NCBI GenBank assembly: GCA_037367355.1
Contig: CM074698.1
Coordinates: forward strand, 2,976,001 to 3,040,000
Source of the DNA: Neoscytalidium dimidiatum
Taxonomy: Eukaryota > Ascomycota > Dothideomycetes > Botryosphaeriales > Botryosphaeriaceae
Reading direction: 5' to 3'
Length of the DNA: 64,000 nt
Part shown: one piece after another, positions 44,925 through 59,464 of the stretch
Position numbering within the stretch: position 1 is the first letter of the stretch
Layout: each line of letters begins with the position of its first letter
Notes under the pieces: model-generated
The model's input: only the letters and a program-made list of their open reading frames with translations
Databases searched by the model: none
Told to the model about the DNA's origin: nothing
Program-made: the position numbers and the translations under genes

Positions 44925-46737
44925 ATGGCTCTGGACAAGAACGAGAAGGCTCCCCCGGAGCGCGCAACCACGCCGAATCAGCGCAGGCGGTCCATTACGC
45001 CTTCCGAGAATTCGGTGGTCGGATCCATAGTTCACAAGATCGAACGAAGGACCTCCGGAGCATCGGAGCAATCGGCCACCGCGCCGAGCCAGAGTTCCCA
45101 CCAACGGGTCCAGAGCACATTGGTGGCTGTGCCTCAGAGCCCCGTCAAGCCCGAGCATGCTGCTGCCAGTTCCGAGGAAAGCCGTCAAGTCTCAAGTTCC
45201 GAGAGCAAACAGCCTGCAACCAGCGCCTCTGAGCCACCTGCGCCCGCCTACGAGCGCTCACAGCCTACCGTCATCTCTATGGCTCAGGAACCCATATATG
45301 ACCCACAGCACTACTCGGCTAGCACCATAGCTGAGTCACAGCAACCATCCACTTCCCACGAGAGCAAGCAGCCGGTTGCGAGCTCTCACAGCCAGCATTC
45401 CAGCGGAAGCTCCGAGAGCAAGGCCCCCACAGCACACACCCATTTCGCATCTCCCAAACAAGCAGACGATGTTATCCAGCCGATCCAGCCAGGAGACGAA
45501 GAAGCATCCGTCGGCGTTGACTCGGCGAGCCATTACGGCCCAGATCCGTACGGCCTCGCCGCGCTCAAGAACACCTCAATGGAGCGTCCGGAGATTAAGT
45601 CATCGCGATCCCTCTGGAAACGGTCCAAGGTGCGCAAGGTCGAGTCCTTCTACGAGAAGCAGAACGAGTTCATCGACGACCTCCTCCAGAGCAGCGAGGA
45701 GGAGCGGCTGCAAGTCGAAGACCAGGAGAAGAACGGCGGGAAAGTCAAGTTCGCGGTCAATGCCAGCTTCGCGGTCAACTTCTGCCTGTTCGCCATTCAG
45801 ATGTTTGCGGCCGTCTCGACGGGATCCCTCTCCCTCTTTGCGACTGCAGCGGATGCGTTTATGGACCTGGTCTCATCGGTGGTGATGCTTGTAACGTCGC
45901 GTCTGGCGAGCAAGCCCAACCCGGTCAAGTATCCCGTCGGGCGCCGGCGCATTGAAACCGTCGGCATCATTCTGTTCTGCGCGCTGATGACGACAGTCGC
46001 TGTCCAACTGATTGTCGAGTCGGCGCGCGCCCTGGGCGAAGGATCGCGCGCCGATGGTAAGCTGCAGCTGGTCCCGCTCATCTGCGTCGCTCTCGCCATT
46101 GGTGCCAAGTTCCTCCTCTTCTGCTACTGCTTCGTCTTCCGCCGCTATCCCGCCGCCCACGTCTTCTTCATCGACCACCGCAACGACCTAGTCGTCAATG
46201 TGTTCGGTCTTACCATGTCTATTGTTGGCGAGCGCCTGGTCTGGTATCTTGATCCCATCGGAGCCATGTGCATAGGTTTCTTGATCCTGTTCTCCTGGGT
46301 CGCACAGGCTTTTGATCAGGTGTGGCTGTTAGTCGGCAAGAGTGCGACGCGTGAGTTTATCAACAAGGTCATCTATGTCACAATCACCCACGACCCGCGG
46401 ATCAGGAAGGTCGATACGGTAAGTCTAATGTTCCTACCACCGCATTCCAAGACCTCGTGCTAACTCAAGTCATCAGTGCCGCGCCTACCACGCGGGCGAG
46501 CGTCTCTACGTTGAGGTCGACATCGTCATGGATCCAGATATCCCGCTTCGTCACTCTCACGACGTCGGACAGACTCTGCAGCGCAAACTCGAAGGCCTGG
46601 CAGACGTCGAGCGCGCCTTCGTCCACGTCGACTACGAGCACGACCATAACGTGTGGGAAGAGCACAAACCGCTCTACGAGCGCCAAGAGGCCCGCTCTTT
46701 CAAGCAGATGCTCGCGCGGCTCATCCGCGGTGATTGA
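44925..46737 (+). CDS. Cation diffusion facilitator, manganese type (Mn-CDF)
   Basis: Exons 44925-46418 and 46477-46737 (58-bp intron) give 584 residues. A long disordered Ser/Gln/Pro-rich N-terminus (about 220 residues) contains repeated SESKQP or HESKQP units. The CDF membrane domain starts around residue 265 with VNASFAVNFCLFAIQMFAAV. Helix 2 carries ADAFMDLV and helix 5 DHRNDLVVN; both give DxxxD, the metal-site pattern of the Mn-CDF branch rather than HxxxD of Zn carriers. The cytosolic C-terminal domain is in exon 2 (GERLYVEVDIVMDPDIPLRH, DYEHDHN). It probably exports Mn2+ to vacuole, Golgi or outside by proton antiport. Metal choice is inferred from the motif. Confidence 0.9.
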
Positions 46738-48568
46738 GAAGCGGAATGCTGCTGCTTGCCGACACCAAATTGCTCCAACGAGTCTTGCTGACCATGACTG
46801 ATACACAGAAAAACAAATACGGGTGACGAAGAGAAACGCTTGAACGCCGCATTCCAAATATTTTTTTTATTATTTTCCGATTATTGGTTTGATGCTCTTT
46901 TAGCTCGAGTATACCCACTTCAAAAATTGAAGTTCTGCTCTTCGAAGGGGCTGCGTTCGCCGTACCGCGCGCGATTGTAGCTCCTACATTTACTCGAAGG
47001 CAGTCCCGACTGTGCTCGTTCCTCATGCAAAATATGTGATTGTTACGGAGACACAGCGTACAAGGCTGTCTCTGCAAATCAGAATGGTGTTTGCGCAAAA
47101 GCCCAATTTCCTATTGAGGCAATCCGATCACCACGCCCCCGGCCCGAACAAGAGTTCGTCTCGCTCCAACGCGAGCGGCTGAAGCTGCAACTTGGCAGAA
47201 TGACGACGGGAGGATTCTGGCTTTTTTTTTTTCGCCCCTGTCCCCCTGCATCTTCCCGGTACATGCCGTCCAATGCGGACTGCTTCAAGGAGGAAGAGAC
47301 GAAAAATTGGCCGTTGATGAGACACGACGGGTTTTGCGTCATCTGCCGCCCGTGGCATCGTTCGCCTTTCTTCCTGCACGGCATCCCTAACCCAAGAGCC
47401 GAGAAAGAAAATTGAGTTTCGGAGAAGGTTCGCTTAGCCAGCCCTCTTTTTCTTTGTTCCGTCGTCTTTCGGATTTACCGAAGGTGAGGCAAGGTGGCTG
47501 ACGGAAAGGGGGAGTGTGCCTTGCACCATGCGTATCAGCCTCGCGGGTCCCTTCTGACATCATCTTGGCGCTGCCGGGGGGACGAAAAAAAGAAGGTTCA
47601 CTTCTTGACAGGATGGTAAGGCATACTTGCAGGCTTCCATGGTTGGCATTTTGTCCGCGCGGCTTTTTGACTCATAAATAGGAGGCTTGTTCCAAGTTTT
47701 TGACTGTTTGCTGGCCCCACGTCTTGCCTGCTCGCCAACTGTTAGAGCATTGCTCACGACGTCATCAATAGGATACCGTGTTCTCTTTAAATTTTGATGA
47801 GTCGTTGGGTCACTTTCAGTGTTGCCAAGCTGTCTACTTGGCTTCCCGTTTCCGCATGACTGCTTCCCTCTCTCGCTGACAATTGAGCGCCTCACAATTT
47901 CTTATTCTCCATTTTCATTTGTGCATGGACTACCTCGTGACTTTCCGTCCGACGAAATCTCTTTTCACTCCCTGCACAAGATATTGCAATTCCTCGGATA
48001 TATACGATCTTATTTAATCATGCTCCTTCCGCGTAAAGCGCTTCGTCATTACTCTCTAGCTCCTATCACAATGTGAACAAGCCTGAAGTTCTTTGTCATT
48101 ATCAGAATCCGTATTGGCCTCGCTTTTTTATTTCAGAGGCTTCACGCCTCCCGACTGTCCTTATTTCCTCACGTGCCGTGCCGATCAATTACGGATATTG
48201 GTCCTCGCGGCAAATGTTCCCCTGACGCAGTCAACGCTCACTGCCAGATATCGCCAGCACTGCAGACGATGATATTTTACAGATCCAACAGATGTCCATG
48301 TCAGTATCATCGACATCAGCGAAAGGCGAGACAGTATGCATCAGCCGGCCGCTCACATGTCAAGACTACTACATCATTCTCATGACCGATAAAAGAAGAA
48401 GAAGAAATAAAGAAGCAAGGAAGAGCGCTGTAGAATTCGTGTTCTAGTTACATCTCGATCCAGAAGCGTAAACGTAGCTCCACACGGCTCCTCCGGCGCA
48501 ATGACAGCCCGAACGCCCCCTTCTCCTCCAACCTCTTCCTCCAGCGCGCGTGGAAGGGAAAACCCATC
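46738..48568. other. Large gap between two convergent genes
   Basis: About 1.8 kb, 3' flanks of the CDF and permease genes. Small frames only (about 60-125 codons). Nothing recognised. Confidence 0.5.
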
Positions 48569-50423
48569 TCACTCCGTCTTCTGCACGCCCACGCCCGCGC
48601 CCCTCCTCCCCTCCACGAACATGACCGGCGGCGTGAACGTGCTGCGCCCGTGCAGGACGTACGTGGCGACGCCGACGGCGATGACGCCGACCCAGATGGC
48701 GGGGGCCCAGTTGGCGCCGGCGGCGGTGACGGGCGTGGCGGTCGGAAAGCAGCTGAAGACGATGACGAAGGCGGCGTAGAGGAAGGCGAGGGCGTTGACG
48801 TAGACGCCGGCGCGGCCGAGCGACCAGCGCGCGGGCGGCAGCGGCCGCCGCGTCAGGCGCCGGTGCAGGACGCAGCCGATGGAGAGCATGTAGGTCGAGA
48901 GCAGGGCGAGGAGCGAGAGCGAGACGATGATGTTGAAGGCGAGCGTGCTGCCGAGGTTGACGAGGCAGAGGACGCCCGCGCCGACCGAGGAGAGGTACAC
49001 GGCGTTGAAGGGGATGTTGTGCGTGCGGTTCATCTGTGGGGCTTGAAGTGTGAGAGTGGTACCGTTGGTGGGGAGAGAGAGAGGGGCGGAGAGAAGGCGG
49101 AGAGAAGGGACGTACGTGGGATATCCATCGCGAAAAGGGGAAGCCTTTGTCGCGCGAGAAGGCCCAGAGCTCGCGGGAGACGGTGGCGAGGGTGGTGATG
49201 TTGCCGGCGAAGATGAGGAAGAGGAGGACGATGGTGAGGAAGAGGGCGACGCCGGTCGAGCCCGTGTTGACGAAGAGGTTGAGATAGGGGGCGTCGGCCT
49301 CGAGGGTGGCGTCGAGGGATCCGATGCCGAAGAGCATGGTGATGAGCATGATGATGCCCAGGGCGACGTTGATCACGTAAGACCACCACATGGCGCGCGG
49401 GACGATCCAGGACGCGTCTTCGACCTCTTCGGCTGTGAAGGCTGTCAGGGATCCGAAAGAGCCAGGCGGGTAAATCTTAAGATACTCACAGATATGGACG
49501 ATGCTGTCCGAGCCTAGATTGCAGTACATGACCGTCACCTGGCTGATCAAGCACGCAGTTCCCATATTGCTCCACCCACCGCTGTTGACGAATTCAGTGA
49601 AGACCTCCTTCCCCGAGTTCAGCGGCCGGCACATGGCCCAGCAAATGATCATGACGACGAAGAACCCCAGAACGTGCGCGAAAAGCGACGCCGTTTCGAG
49701 CATTGGCAAAGAACCCGCACCCACGGTGTTAAAGAAGATGGTGATGACAATGAGCGCCAGCATGATGAGCGTGTATTGCCAATTGGTAAAGCTGAAATCG
49801 GGCGTGATGACCTCGGCGCAGATCTCGATAAGCGTAGCAACAACGAAGCAGCTGGACGCAAAGCTCGCCAGCCAGCCCAGCGTCGACATCCAGCCGGCCG
49901 AGTAACTGAGAAACTTCTGATACTGCGGCGGCGCGAATTCGGAGACCCAATGGTACTGCCCGCCAGATGTCGGTGCCATGCTCTCCATTTCGGCGAGGGA
50001 GGCTACAATTGTGGAGTAGCAGAGTACGGTGCCTATGAAGGTCCAGAAAAGGCCGGCGAAGCCACCGTTGATGAAGCCGGCGGAGAGGGAGCTGGTGGTT
50101 TGGTGTTATTCCTGCTCTCGTTTTCCTCCTACGGACGGGGATCCACCGGCTGTTGGTTGCTTACACCAGAACGAACTCCCATGTTGCCATGTAAATCGAG
50201 ACGAAGCCGAGCGTTGCCAGAAATCCGAAATTGCGCTAGTTTTCCCATGAGCGTGAGCCGTTGAATGCTGATACCTGCAAGCGCTTCTACGAACCTTGAA
50301 TTCCTGCTTCTTCCCCAGCCGTTGCATGTCGCGCACATCGTTATCGGTGTCACCCCAGCCGCCTTCTCCGATCACCTCCTCGACCGGGATCATGTTCTTG
50401 CCCGTCATCTCGATGTCCGCCAT
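48569..50423 (-). CDS. APC-family amino acid / GABA / choline permease
   Basis: Four exons, 50423-50295, 50235-50165, 50091-49116 and 49033-48569, give 546 residues with matching phases. The start MADIEMTGKN is preferred to an upstream in-frame ATG at 50516. Exon 2 encodes the short RNFGFLATLGFVSIYMATWE helix 1 region; exon 3 opens with FINGGFAGLFWTFIGTVLCY. The family block EMESMAPTSGGQYHWVSEFA follows, then about ten further helices. The last exon begins MNRTHNIPFNAVYLSS. About 12 spans in all. Fungal members import GABA, choline or amino acids at the plasma membrane by proton symport. The specific substrate is not evident. The third intron region reads open in the genome, so a longer false frame runs through it. 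Confidence 0.88.
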
Positions 50424-51215
50424 GTCGAAGGAATGCAACAGTCGGTAGCCAAACGCGCCCGACCAAGGAAACCGCATGCAAGGACGGCGAGAGGGAGAGG
50501 AACAGGAGACAGGCAATGCGGGACGGGGGGCGGCAAGAAAAGATAGTCAAGTAACGCAAGCTGCATCTAAACGCCAGATCCCCTCGGCCGCCAAAGGTTA
50601 CCTGGTCATCGGAATAATATACTTGCCGTCGAGAGGCGCTGGGGTTAGGCAGGATGGAGTTAAAGCTTATCTGTTGTCGATAAGGAACACGGCCAATGGG
50701 CAACCTGCGGTTCAGATCGCTAATGCTTGCAGGTGAAAGGGCGGATCTTGCTGTGGCGTCAAGGGAGGGTCTCTTCTGCAGGTCTTGAAGAAGGCAGCGC
50801 CGTGGCTATGGGCTGTTCCAGGCCCGCCAGCGCGGAACAGAGGAGCCTTGGGGACTTTTACGCTTTGCCATCGCAGCTCCAGATGCCTTTGTCAGTGCGA
50901 AAGTGGGGTATATCCTTGAACGATTTGCCCTTTTAGGCGCCGGCCCGGTCGGACCAAGGTGCGAGCCGCGTACACTGTGCACTAGCTCGAAAAACTCCCC
51001 GCCGTACGGGTGAATGCCATTGGCAATTGAATGTGTCAGCCCGGCTGATATATGATGAGATGCCCGTAGGGCGCAGAAGCGATGATTCAGTAAGCCTGTG
51101 TGATCTTTACAAATGCTCGCCATTACTTTCGTAGAGATCTTCTCACCCTTCGAGTTGTTAAACGTGTAAGGGTATCCGAACATCTGAAACCCCGAGGAAA
51201 GCTATAATTACCAAT
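50424..51215. other. Region between the permease and HET genes
   Basis: Permease promoter plus the 3' flank of the HET gene. A minus-strand frame at 51183-50806 may be transcript tail; no motif seen. Confidence 0.45.
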
Positions 51216-53189
51216 CTAAGTTAGTCGTATCGCCGAAGCTGCCTCTAGCCGATGTGCTTGTTCCCCATGCATAGTCCCTTCAACGTAGCACGCTCCCACC
51301 AGCTGATACCCATCTTTAGTATCCATGGTCCCTCGTAGTACCACAGGAGTCGGGCAGCCGCTCAGCAACCAAATTTCGTCTCCGGCGACCGATGGTGAAG
51401 GGACCAGTACTAGCGGCTCGCCCATCCCCTGCGCAATCTGCCTCCCTGCCGCGTACCGCAGAATCCTCTCCCTCTCCCTCCACGTATACTGGTAATCATC
51501 TGGAAACCCGGTATCCCGCGCATGAAGCAAATTCAGAACCTGCCCGATCGTCACGTCCGAGAAGCGCGGCCGCCGCATCGCCGATAGCTCCTCCGCCGTC
51601 TTCCCAAGCTCCAGGTAATCCGGTGTCTGGGAATCTCTTCTCTCCCCATCCTCGGTGCTCTGAAAGAAGTGGCCCGGCCGCTCTCGCGGGTATTCTTGTG
51701 GGTGTATCGCCGTGATGCGGTCAATTGGAGTGCCCGTGACGGAAAACTGAGGAGAAATCGTCCGGGGTTGAAGGGCGTGTTTGAATGCGCCGCAGGCCGT
51801 GAACCCTTGGTTCCTGCCGGGACCGAAGAGGGTGCGGGGCCAACATGCTCTCGACCAATTCGGGACCCACGACGGCAATCCCGGAGAGGAGAGCTTGTGG
51901 TAAAAGGAGTCGCAGAGGCCAAGAACGCTCAGGTCGCCGGTCTCCTCGACCACAGCCATTGTGGCATCCGCGTAGACGTACTCCACCGGCCACGAGTAAT
52001 TCGGGCTAATGAGCGCTTTCGAATGCGGATGTAGCCCCATGAAGGCATAGATGAAGTCTCTGGGATCTGAGGCTTTGAAAGTCCCACTGGCGATGCCGTC
52101 CCGTAAATCGTCCAGTATGGAAGAAAACAATGGGAGCTCGTTGTTCTCTAACGAATCCCAAAAGTACATCAAATAGTTCAGAGAGCTGAAACCGGAGTCC
52201 TGGCTTACGTTGTATGTCAGCTCGCTGCTCACCCTGTCGAACTTCGGGGTGTGCAGATTTGCGTGTATGGCACGATAGAAGTCTTTCGGAGATATTGTAC
52301 TGTCTCCGAGCATCAGGTAAACTTCTTTTGCCAGCAGCACTTCCTGGGCAATCCAGGATCTAGTAAACTATTTCAAGACGTCAGTGTCGAAATTGCGGCA
52401 TAAGTGCGTGTTCACACAAGAGGAAGTACTTACCCAAGGTCTATTCAACAGCCTGCAGGCTGCCTTGACCCTCTCAACGGCCGCCTCTTCAAAACATTGG
52501 TGGCAGTATCCTTCATCTTCCGTCTCGTCCTCCCCGTCCATGTCCATGATATCGCTCCCCGCACCTCGGACAGTACTGTGCGTAGAGCACGTACTTGGAG
52601 ATTTGTTCTCCAAATAGGTATGTAATCTGGTCACATCCTTCTTCCCGTCAGCATGCGCCTCCTTTCTCGTCCAACGGAACGCAAAGCTTTTCGATCGAGA
52701 ACCAAGGATATCCAACGTTTTGAGAACGAGGCGAGAATCGGCGTCGGGCTCCCCCAGCCACACGAGTGTCCTCCTCGCTCTGCCGTAAATCTCACCCATC
52801 ACGGTGACCTGATGATTGCGCTCTAATTCATCATCCTGGTTGATACATAGTTGGTCGATCCATAGGTACCCCGTTGTCGAGCTTTTCTTCAGGTAGGACA
52901 GCAGCTGTATTACTGCTTCTGTCACGGCCAATGTCCTGTTCCCGGGTAGGAGGCGGAGCAATTTTGTCCTTGTTGAGCTGCCCCATACGTATGAGACAGT
53001 TTCGTAAGGCGGCGCGTCATCGAGGTCGGTGTGGATGATTTCGAACTCTATCAACCACGGAGCATCTTTTCTCAACGCGAAGTGTGCTGGATAGAGCTTG
53101 AGGAGGCGGAACTGCCTCCGACGGTCGAGAGGCCTGTGCCGAAATGTGGAGGAGACTGGAACAGGTAACTGATAAATGGGTATCATCAT
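51216..53189 (-). CDS. Heterokaryon-incompatibility (HET) domain protein
   Basis: Exons 53189-52434 and 52367-51216 (66-bp intron, GTAAGT donor) give 635 residues. The HET domain spans about residues 50-275. Its motifs are YETVSYVWGSS, LWIDQLCINQDDELERNHQV, MGEIYGRARRTLVWLGEPDA and, across the intron, RPWFTRSWIAQEVLLAKEV. The C-terminal half has the usual DPRDFIYAFMGL and the closing YQLVGACYVEGTMHGEQ block. HET proteins set off cell death after fusion of unlike hyphae or on a non-self signal; the HET domain is a TIR-like fold in known members. No NLR or WD partner domain is attached. The frame is intact, unlike the NLR-like gene in this window. Allele partner and trigger are unknown. Confidence 0.92.
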
Positions 53190-54403
53190 GGCGCAAAGAT
53201 AAAGCAGAAGCGCTGAAATCCATGAAAAGAAGATTGAATAGAAGGTGGAAAGCCGAGGCGGAGAATTCGGGAGGTAGCAGAGGGGCGGATGCGGAAAAGC
53301 CGGACTATGGGTGGTTTTATAGCCGGAGTGAGGCTGAAAAGATGGGCTCCGAGTGGGCGCTCGGCAGGGCTAAGGCTGCGCGCCCAGGAACTGCTGGCAA
53401 GTGAACGGAAGCGAGAGGCTGCAGGCTGGCTGCCTTTAACCCTCCCTCGCGTTGACCTAATCGGGTAAGACAGAAGGAAGTGGGGTAGCCTTCAGCCGCT
53501 TCCAGGCTCCAATCTCCAATCCACCCACACCGCCCAGCCCTGGCCTCATGGCACGCCACATGTTCTAATGGCCCCCAACCTTTTTTAATTTTTCCTATAA
53601 GAGCTTTACGCACCACCCTGTGCGTCATTTTGGAGATGGTAGTGTAATTCATAAGCGAAGATTACTTATTCACAGTGTCTCCTGGTCGCCATCATTCCTC
53701 ACGATATTGTCACCCCAGCAAACATGCACCGCTGAACTGCTGCAGAGCAACTGCACGAGACCGAATGCGCACTGGAACTATCGCACCAATGAACCATTGA
53801 TAAGCAGCAAACTAATCGCCTCCGCACAATTGCAGATACGGAGCTGTGCGTCCTGTCGGTGGGATTTTGAAGTGTTGCACCCGTGCCACGTTTCCGTCGA
53901 CGCCAAAAAAAACCGTTGAAACCGAACGCGATAGCGAGCTGGACGGCAAGGCACGGTCATGTGCTTCGGGAGGATCGCACATGTGGGACCTGCACCACCT
54001 CTCCAATCGCATGACGGTCCGAGCAAGCCATCGATCGCCCCTAGTCAAGAGGAACAGCTGCTCTAAGATCGCGTTGGCGCTGCTCCGACCACCTGGTGCT
54101 CGGTTTCGCAACCCCACTTCCAACAAGCCTCTCAGCTTGCGCCATCTTCGACTAAGACTCTAACCTTGATCCCACCTGATCCCAAATGGAATGTCAGACT
54201 ATCCTTATGTTGAAAACCAAAAGCGCAGTCCCCGGCGGATGCGATCTTTGAACCGTCTGAGATCTCAAAGCGCTTTCATTTTTCGACCACGAACTTAACC
54301 GATTATGACTTAGAGAAACTCGCAAACGCAATTGCGGTTCCAAACTGGCCCTCGTACATCCTTCCTCTTGATATGGTTCCGTGGCTTGTCTGGAGCTGGA
54401 TGA
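53190..54403. other. Upstream region of the HET gene
   Basis: About 1.2 kb with the HET promoter and the 3' side of the broken membrane-protein gene. Short frames only. Confidence 0.5.
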
Positions 54404-55865
54404 CTAGGTCTCACTGACACTGGGGATTTGAAGCTTCGGAAACTCCTCCAAAGGATTTTGCAGTAAATGGGCGCAATCCTCTTGAGCTTGGACCGAGCGC
54501 TGCAGAGTGGCGGCCATGTTGCTGTCAAAGGTAGCTTGCGCGGACATTTGAGGCTTTGCGGGTGGATGAGCGGAACAGGACCTCCTAGCCTTCGTCCCAT
54601 CGCCACTGCAAGAGCGCAAGTCTGACGAGTCGTGGCTCGAAGAGCGCGTCTCAATGTCGCCTCTTCCTTCATTTTCGGTCTCCGAATCTCTTGCCACGTT
54701 CATCTCCTCTGCCTGTCGCCGTGAACATTGTGAGCGATCGCTGCTTCCTTGATCCTCTCTCCTCTGGTGTTGCGAATCCGCTGCAGAATCGCCGGGCCTT
54801 GCTTTTAACAACAAATTCCAGCGACGGATAGGGGCCAACTCGAGCGTCTTAAAGATCATCGGAATCAAGTAAAGCAATAATCCAGCTGCAGTGAAGGCGA
54901 TGAAAACCCCGAACACGACCCAAGAATCATGCCTTGACATCGGTTGGCCAAGACTCCTTGTCGGCAAAGAACCCTAGATAGATGCCGAATCCCAGGAGGA
55001 ACGAGCCAACAGAGTAGTTGAGCAGAAGAGCTGGGATCTTCGTCATGATTACTGTGTTAAATGAGGCATCCTTCCAGCGGGCCGCGTCCCTGAATCTCTC
55101 GATCATCCTTTCAAGTCCTTTTGTATTGCTTCTACGTCACCAGTCTGCACACCGCTCTCATTTCCCGAAACAGTCAGCGATCTCCTCACCCGTTGGTAGG
55201 ATTTCATAGTATCCTCCACTATCTGTCGCTCGGAGCGGCCACTTGGTCGACATAGCCAATCTTTAAGATCATCTGCTCTTATGAGGCTACTAATCTTCTG
55301 TTGCAAAAGGCAGGCATAGAAAACCGATAACGACGCTGTGACGAGACTGATAACGAATGCCGCCTTGGAGGTCCAGTGTGTCGAGGCCAGGTCATCCAAT
55401 GACAGAGCAGTGATTGCGATTTGAGCAACGATTGCAGCCAAGGTAGTGGTCAGGCGCGTAATTAAAGCAGAACAAAAAAAACGGAATACTGACTGCAACG
55501 GCCAACATCGTACAGCCATCAGCCAAAGACTTCTTTATCAGCATGACCTCTTCCTCCGTAGATTCCTGTAGTCCCCGTTGTATTTGTGCAATCACCTTTG
55601 GCGCGTCTGGAAAGATGAAAAGTAGCAGGATGGCGTGTGGAATATCATATGCTACCCTCAGCTCGTTGAAGGTGCGGCGGAGACCAGAGACCGTCACAGC
55701 CTCGTACACTTGATGCCTCTCCAGTGTCCGCAAGACGGCTTCCAAAACGTATCCCACCGCAATCCATATGGCACCTATCATTTCGACTCGTAACAGGATG
55801 TAGGGAAGAGCGTCCGGCAGCCGTGGAAGTAAGTAGAGGAGGTAGCGTAGCGGGGCAAACCTCAT
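54404..55865 (-). pseudogene. Fungal multi-span membrane protein gene, broken
   Basis: The pieces lie in order. An N-terminal part (MRFAPLRYLLYLLPRLPDAL, then EEVMLIKKSLADGCTMLAVA) ends at 55494. A second part (AAIVAQIAITALSLDDLAST, then AAFVISLVTASLSVFYACLL) starts at 55438. A third (MIERFRDAARW, then PALLLNYSVGSFLLGFGIYL) starts at 55106. The last (HDSWVVFGVFIAFTAAGLLL and a disordered tail) runs to 54404. The first join needs a 55-bp intron with GTCAGT donor but TG instead of AG at its 3' end. The second and third joins are plain frameshifts, as no intron fits. The N-terminus may have another exon upstream. Such proteins are common in moulds and uncharacterised. Sequencing error is the alternative to decay. 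Confidence 0.6.
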
Positions 55866-56623
55866 GAGCCTGAGCCGGTAAACGTCTATACGAGGCTGAG
55901 GCGGGGTTGAGAAGAATGATTATCGACATGCAGGAAGCCCAATGCAGCGAGTGCGGGACCAACTCACGAGGCTGAGATTCAGCCTCGTTCTCTTAGGTTC
56001 AATGCCAGCCCCTCCCGTCATCGCTGTCTTACTTGCAGGCACGATCGCTGTCAAGTCCAAAGCATCCTTGCCTGCTCAGAAGTACGAAAAAGCCTTTAAG
56101 ACGATCCCAACTGGTCCACAGGCGGTACCGGAGCCCCTAGCCCACTCAGCAGAGTCATTAGCAGTCCATGGAGCTATCCGCTGCTGCAGGAATCAGTCCG
56201 ACTCCACTTTATCATCGGGTTTCTAAAGAGCAACTTTGATGTCAGCCTGAAGGATGGCAGTCGGCGTATGATGTCCTCATCAAACCGGTCGGCAAAAAGA
56301 AAACGGAATTCTGGATATTCTATGTCCAGATCTTGACCCATTCATCTTCCAGCACGCGAAGCAGAGCAGAAGACAAGTGCATGTATCCATTCAATTCCCT
56401 AGCATTACTCAGAACTCAGAAAAGAGATAACGCCCGTGAAAACCCTAGCTTTTCACACCCGCACCACCCATCTTGTCTCGCAGAAAAAGGGGTACTCATA
56501 CAAGCATGATAATCCCGCCCTCTCAACTCCTGTCATCCCATGCCTTATAGCTCCTCTCCCTGACCATCCACAGACAGACACACACACACATTTCATATGC
56601 GCCCTCCTATGCCATCATACCAC
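55866..56623. other. Gap upstream of the broken membrane-protein gene and downstream of RVB1
   Basis: Short frames only; 3' flank of RVB1 on the right, with CA-rich sequence near 56580. Confidence 0.5.
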
Positions 56624-58303
<1,680 letters not shown>

Positions 58304-59464
58304 TGCAGGAACGGGTTTCTCTGCTCGGGGAAGACGCGGAGGAAGGATGGCCAAGGCTGGAAGAGTACGAGATCGGATCGGTCGTCGGGATGGGTGCGGT
58401 CGCTGGAGTGGGTGGCGATCGGGAGCGAGCGAGAGGAGGGGATCGTTGGTGATGGGAGGCTACGGGAGCTAAAAGGTGTTGATGTTGCAGCTTTGCTTGG
58501 GGCGGTGGCAGAGCTTCAGAAAATCGCGAAGCTTGGGGCCCGAGACGCGCGGATCGCGAAAGAACGTCTCCCGCCTTGGCCTGCCAAGACGGGCTGACCG
58601 CGCTGACGAATCACAGCTCCCCCGCTCGCCGCACGCAACTGACGTATCGTCGGCGCTCTGCTATGCGGCTATTGCTTTTTTCAGTGGAGCTCACAAAAAA
58701 CCATTCAGCCTCACATCCCAATTTTTCCCACGGTCCAGCCTCCCTGTCGCACTCCCAGCCCACCTGACGGCAATGACACAGGACACAGAGACTCGCATAC
58801 GCTCGGCACCCGCGTAATAGGGTTGGTTCATTTCTCCATTTCACTTGGCTTTCGTCGTGATCATGCCGCTCTTTCTGCTACTTTTACTCAACCCGTTGCA
58901 TTTCTGCCTTACCCCAGTCGCGCACGCTTGCACGACCAAGCAAACCCGGTGGTAAGCCTAACCTATTAAGCCCATGCCAATCCCCAATATCCGTTCTACT
59001 GTACAGAAAGCTAATGTGTGCCAGAATAAGGTGCAACCAGAGGCCACGTCGAAGACGCCCAAGAGTGCTCATCATTCCAATACCCGAAAAGCTTCTTTAA
59101 ACGCTCCCTCACCACTTGTCATAACAATCAGACTTTTGCTTTTTCTTGGACCAAACCTCGTAAACGTCATCCATCATCAATCCCTCCATCTGGGAAAAAA
59201 GAATTTGAAGGGGGTGGCTCGACTTATGCACAGGAACAGAATAGAAAGAGAATGGGAGAATCCGTAGAAAGCGCGGAGAAAGGCGTCATGCACTGAAGGC
59301 CGGCCGAATTGAGAATTCTCAACGACTCTTCACCGCAGCAACCACCAATCGCATGAATCTGCCGAGACCCGGATCTCTATAATCCCAACTGGCTCACGCA
59401 AAGTCCGGAGCATCGCATCAAGGATGGCATCGAGCCATAATACATCGCAGCCGGGAAAGCTGCT
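58304..59464. other. RVB1 promoter and BET gene 3' region
   Basis: About 1.2 kb. The RVB1 promoter lies at the left. No further gene seen; frames of up to 167 codons over 58094-58597 are antisense to RVB1 exon 1 and its leader. Confidence 0.5.

Noticed and set aside
48444..49110. Long minus-strand frame of the permease continuing past the third exon (Arg/His/Pro-rich)
   Set aside because: The correct frame resumes at 49033 after a GTACGT...ACAG intron. The read-through is low-complexity shadow of the last exon.
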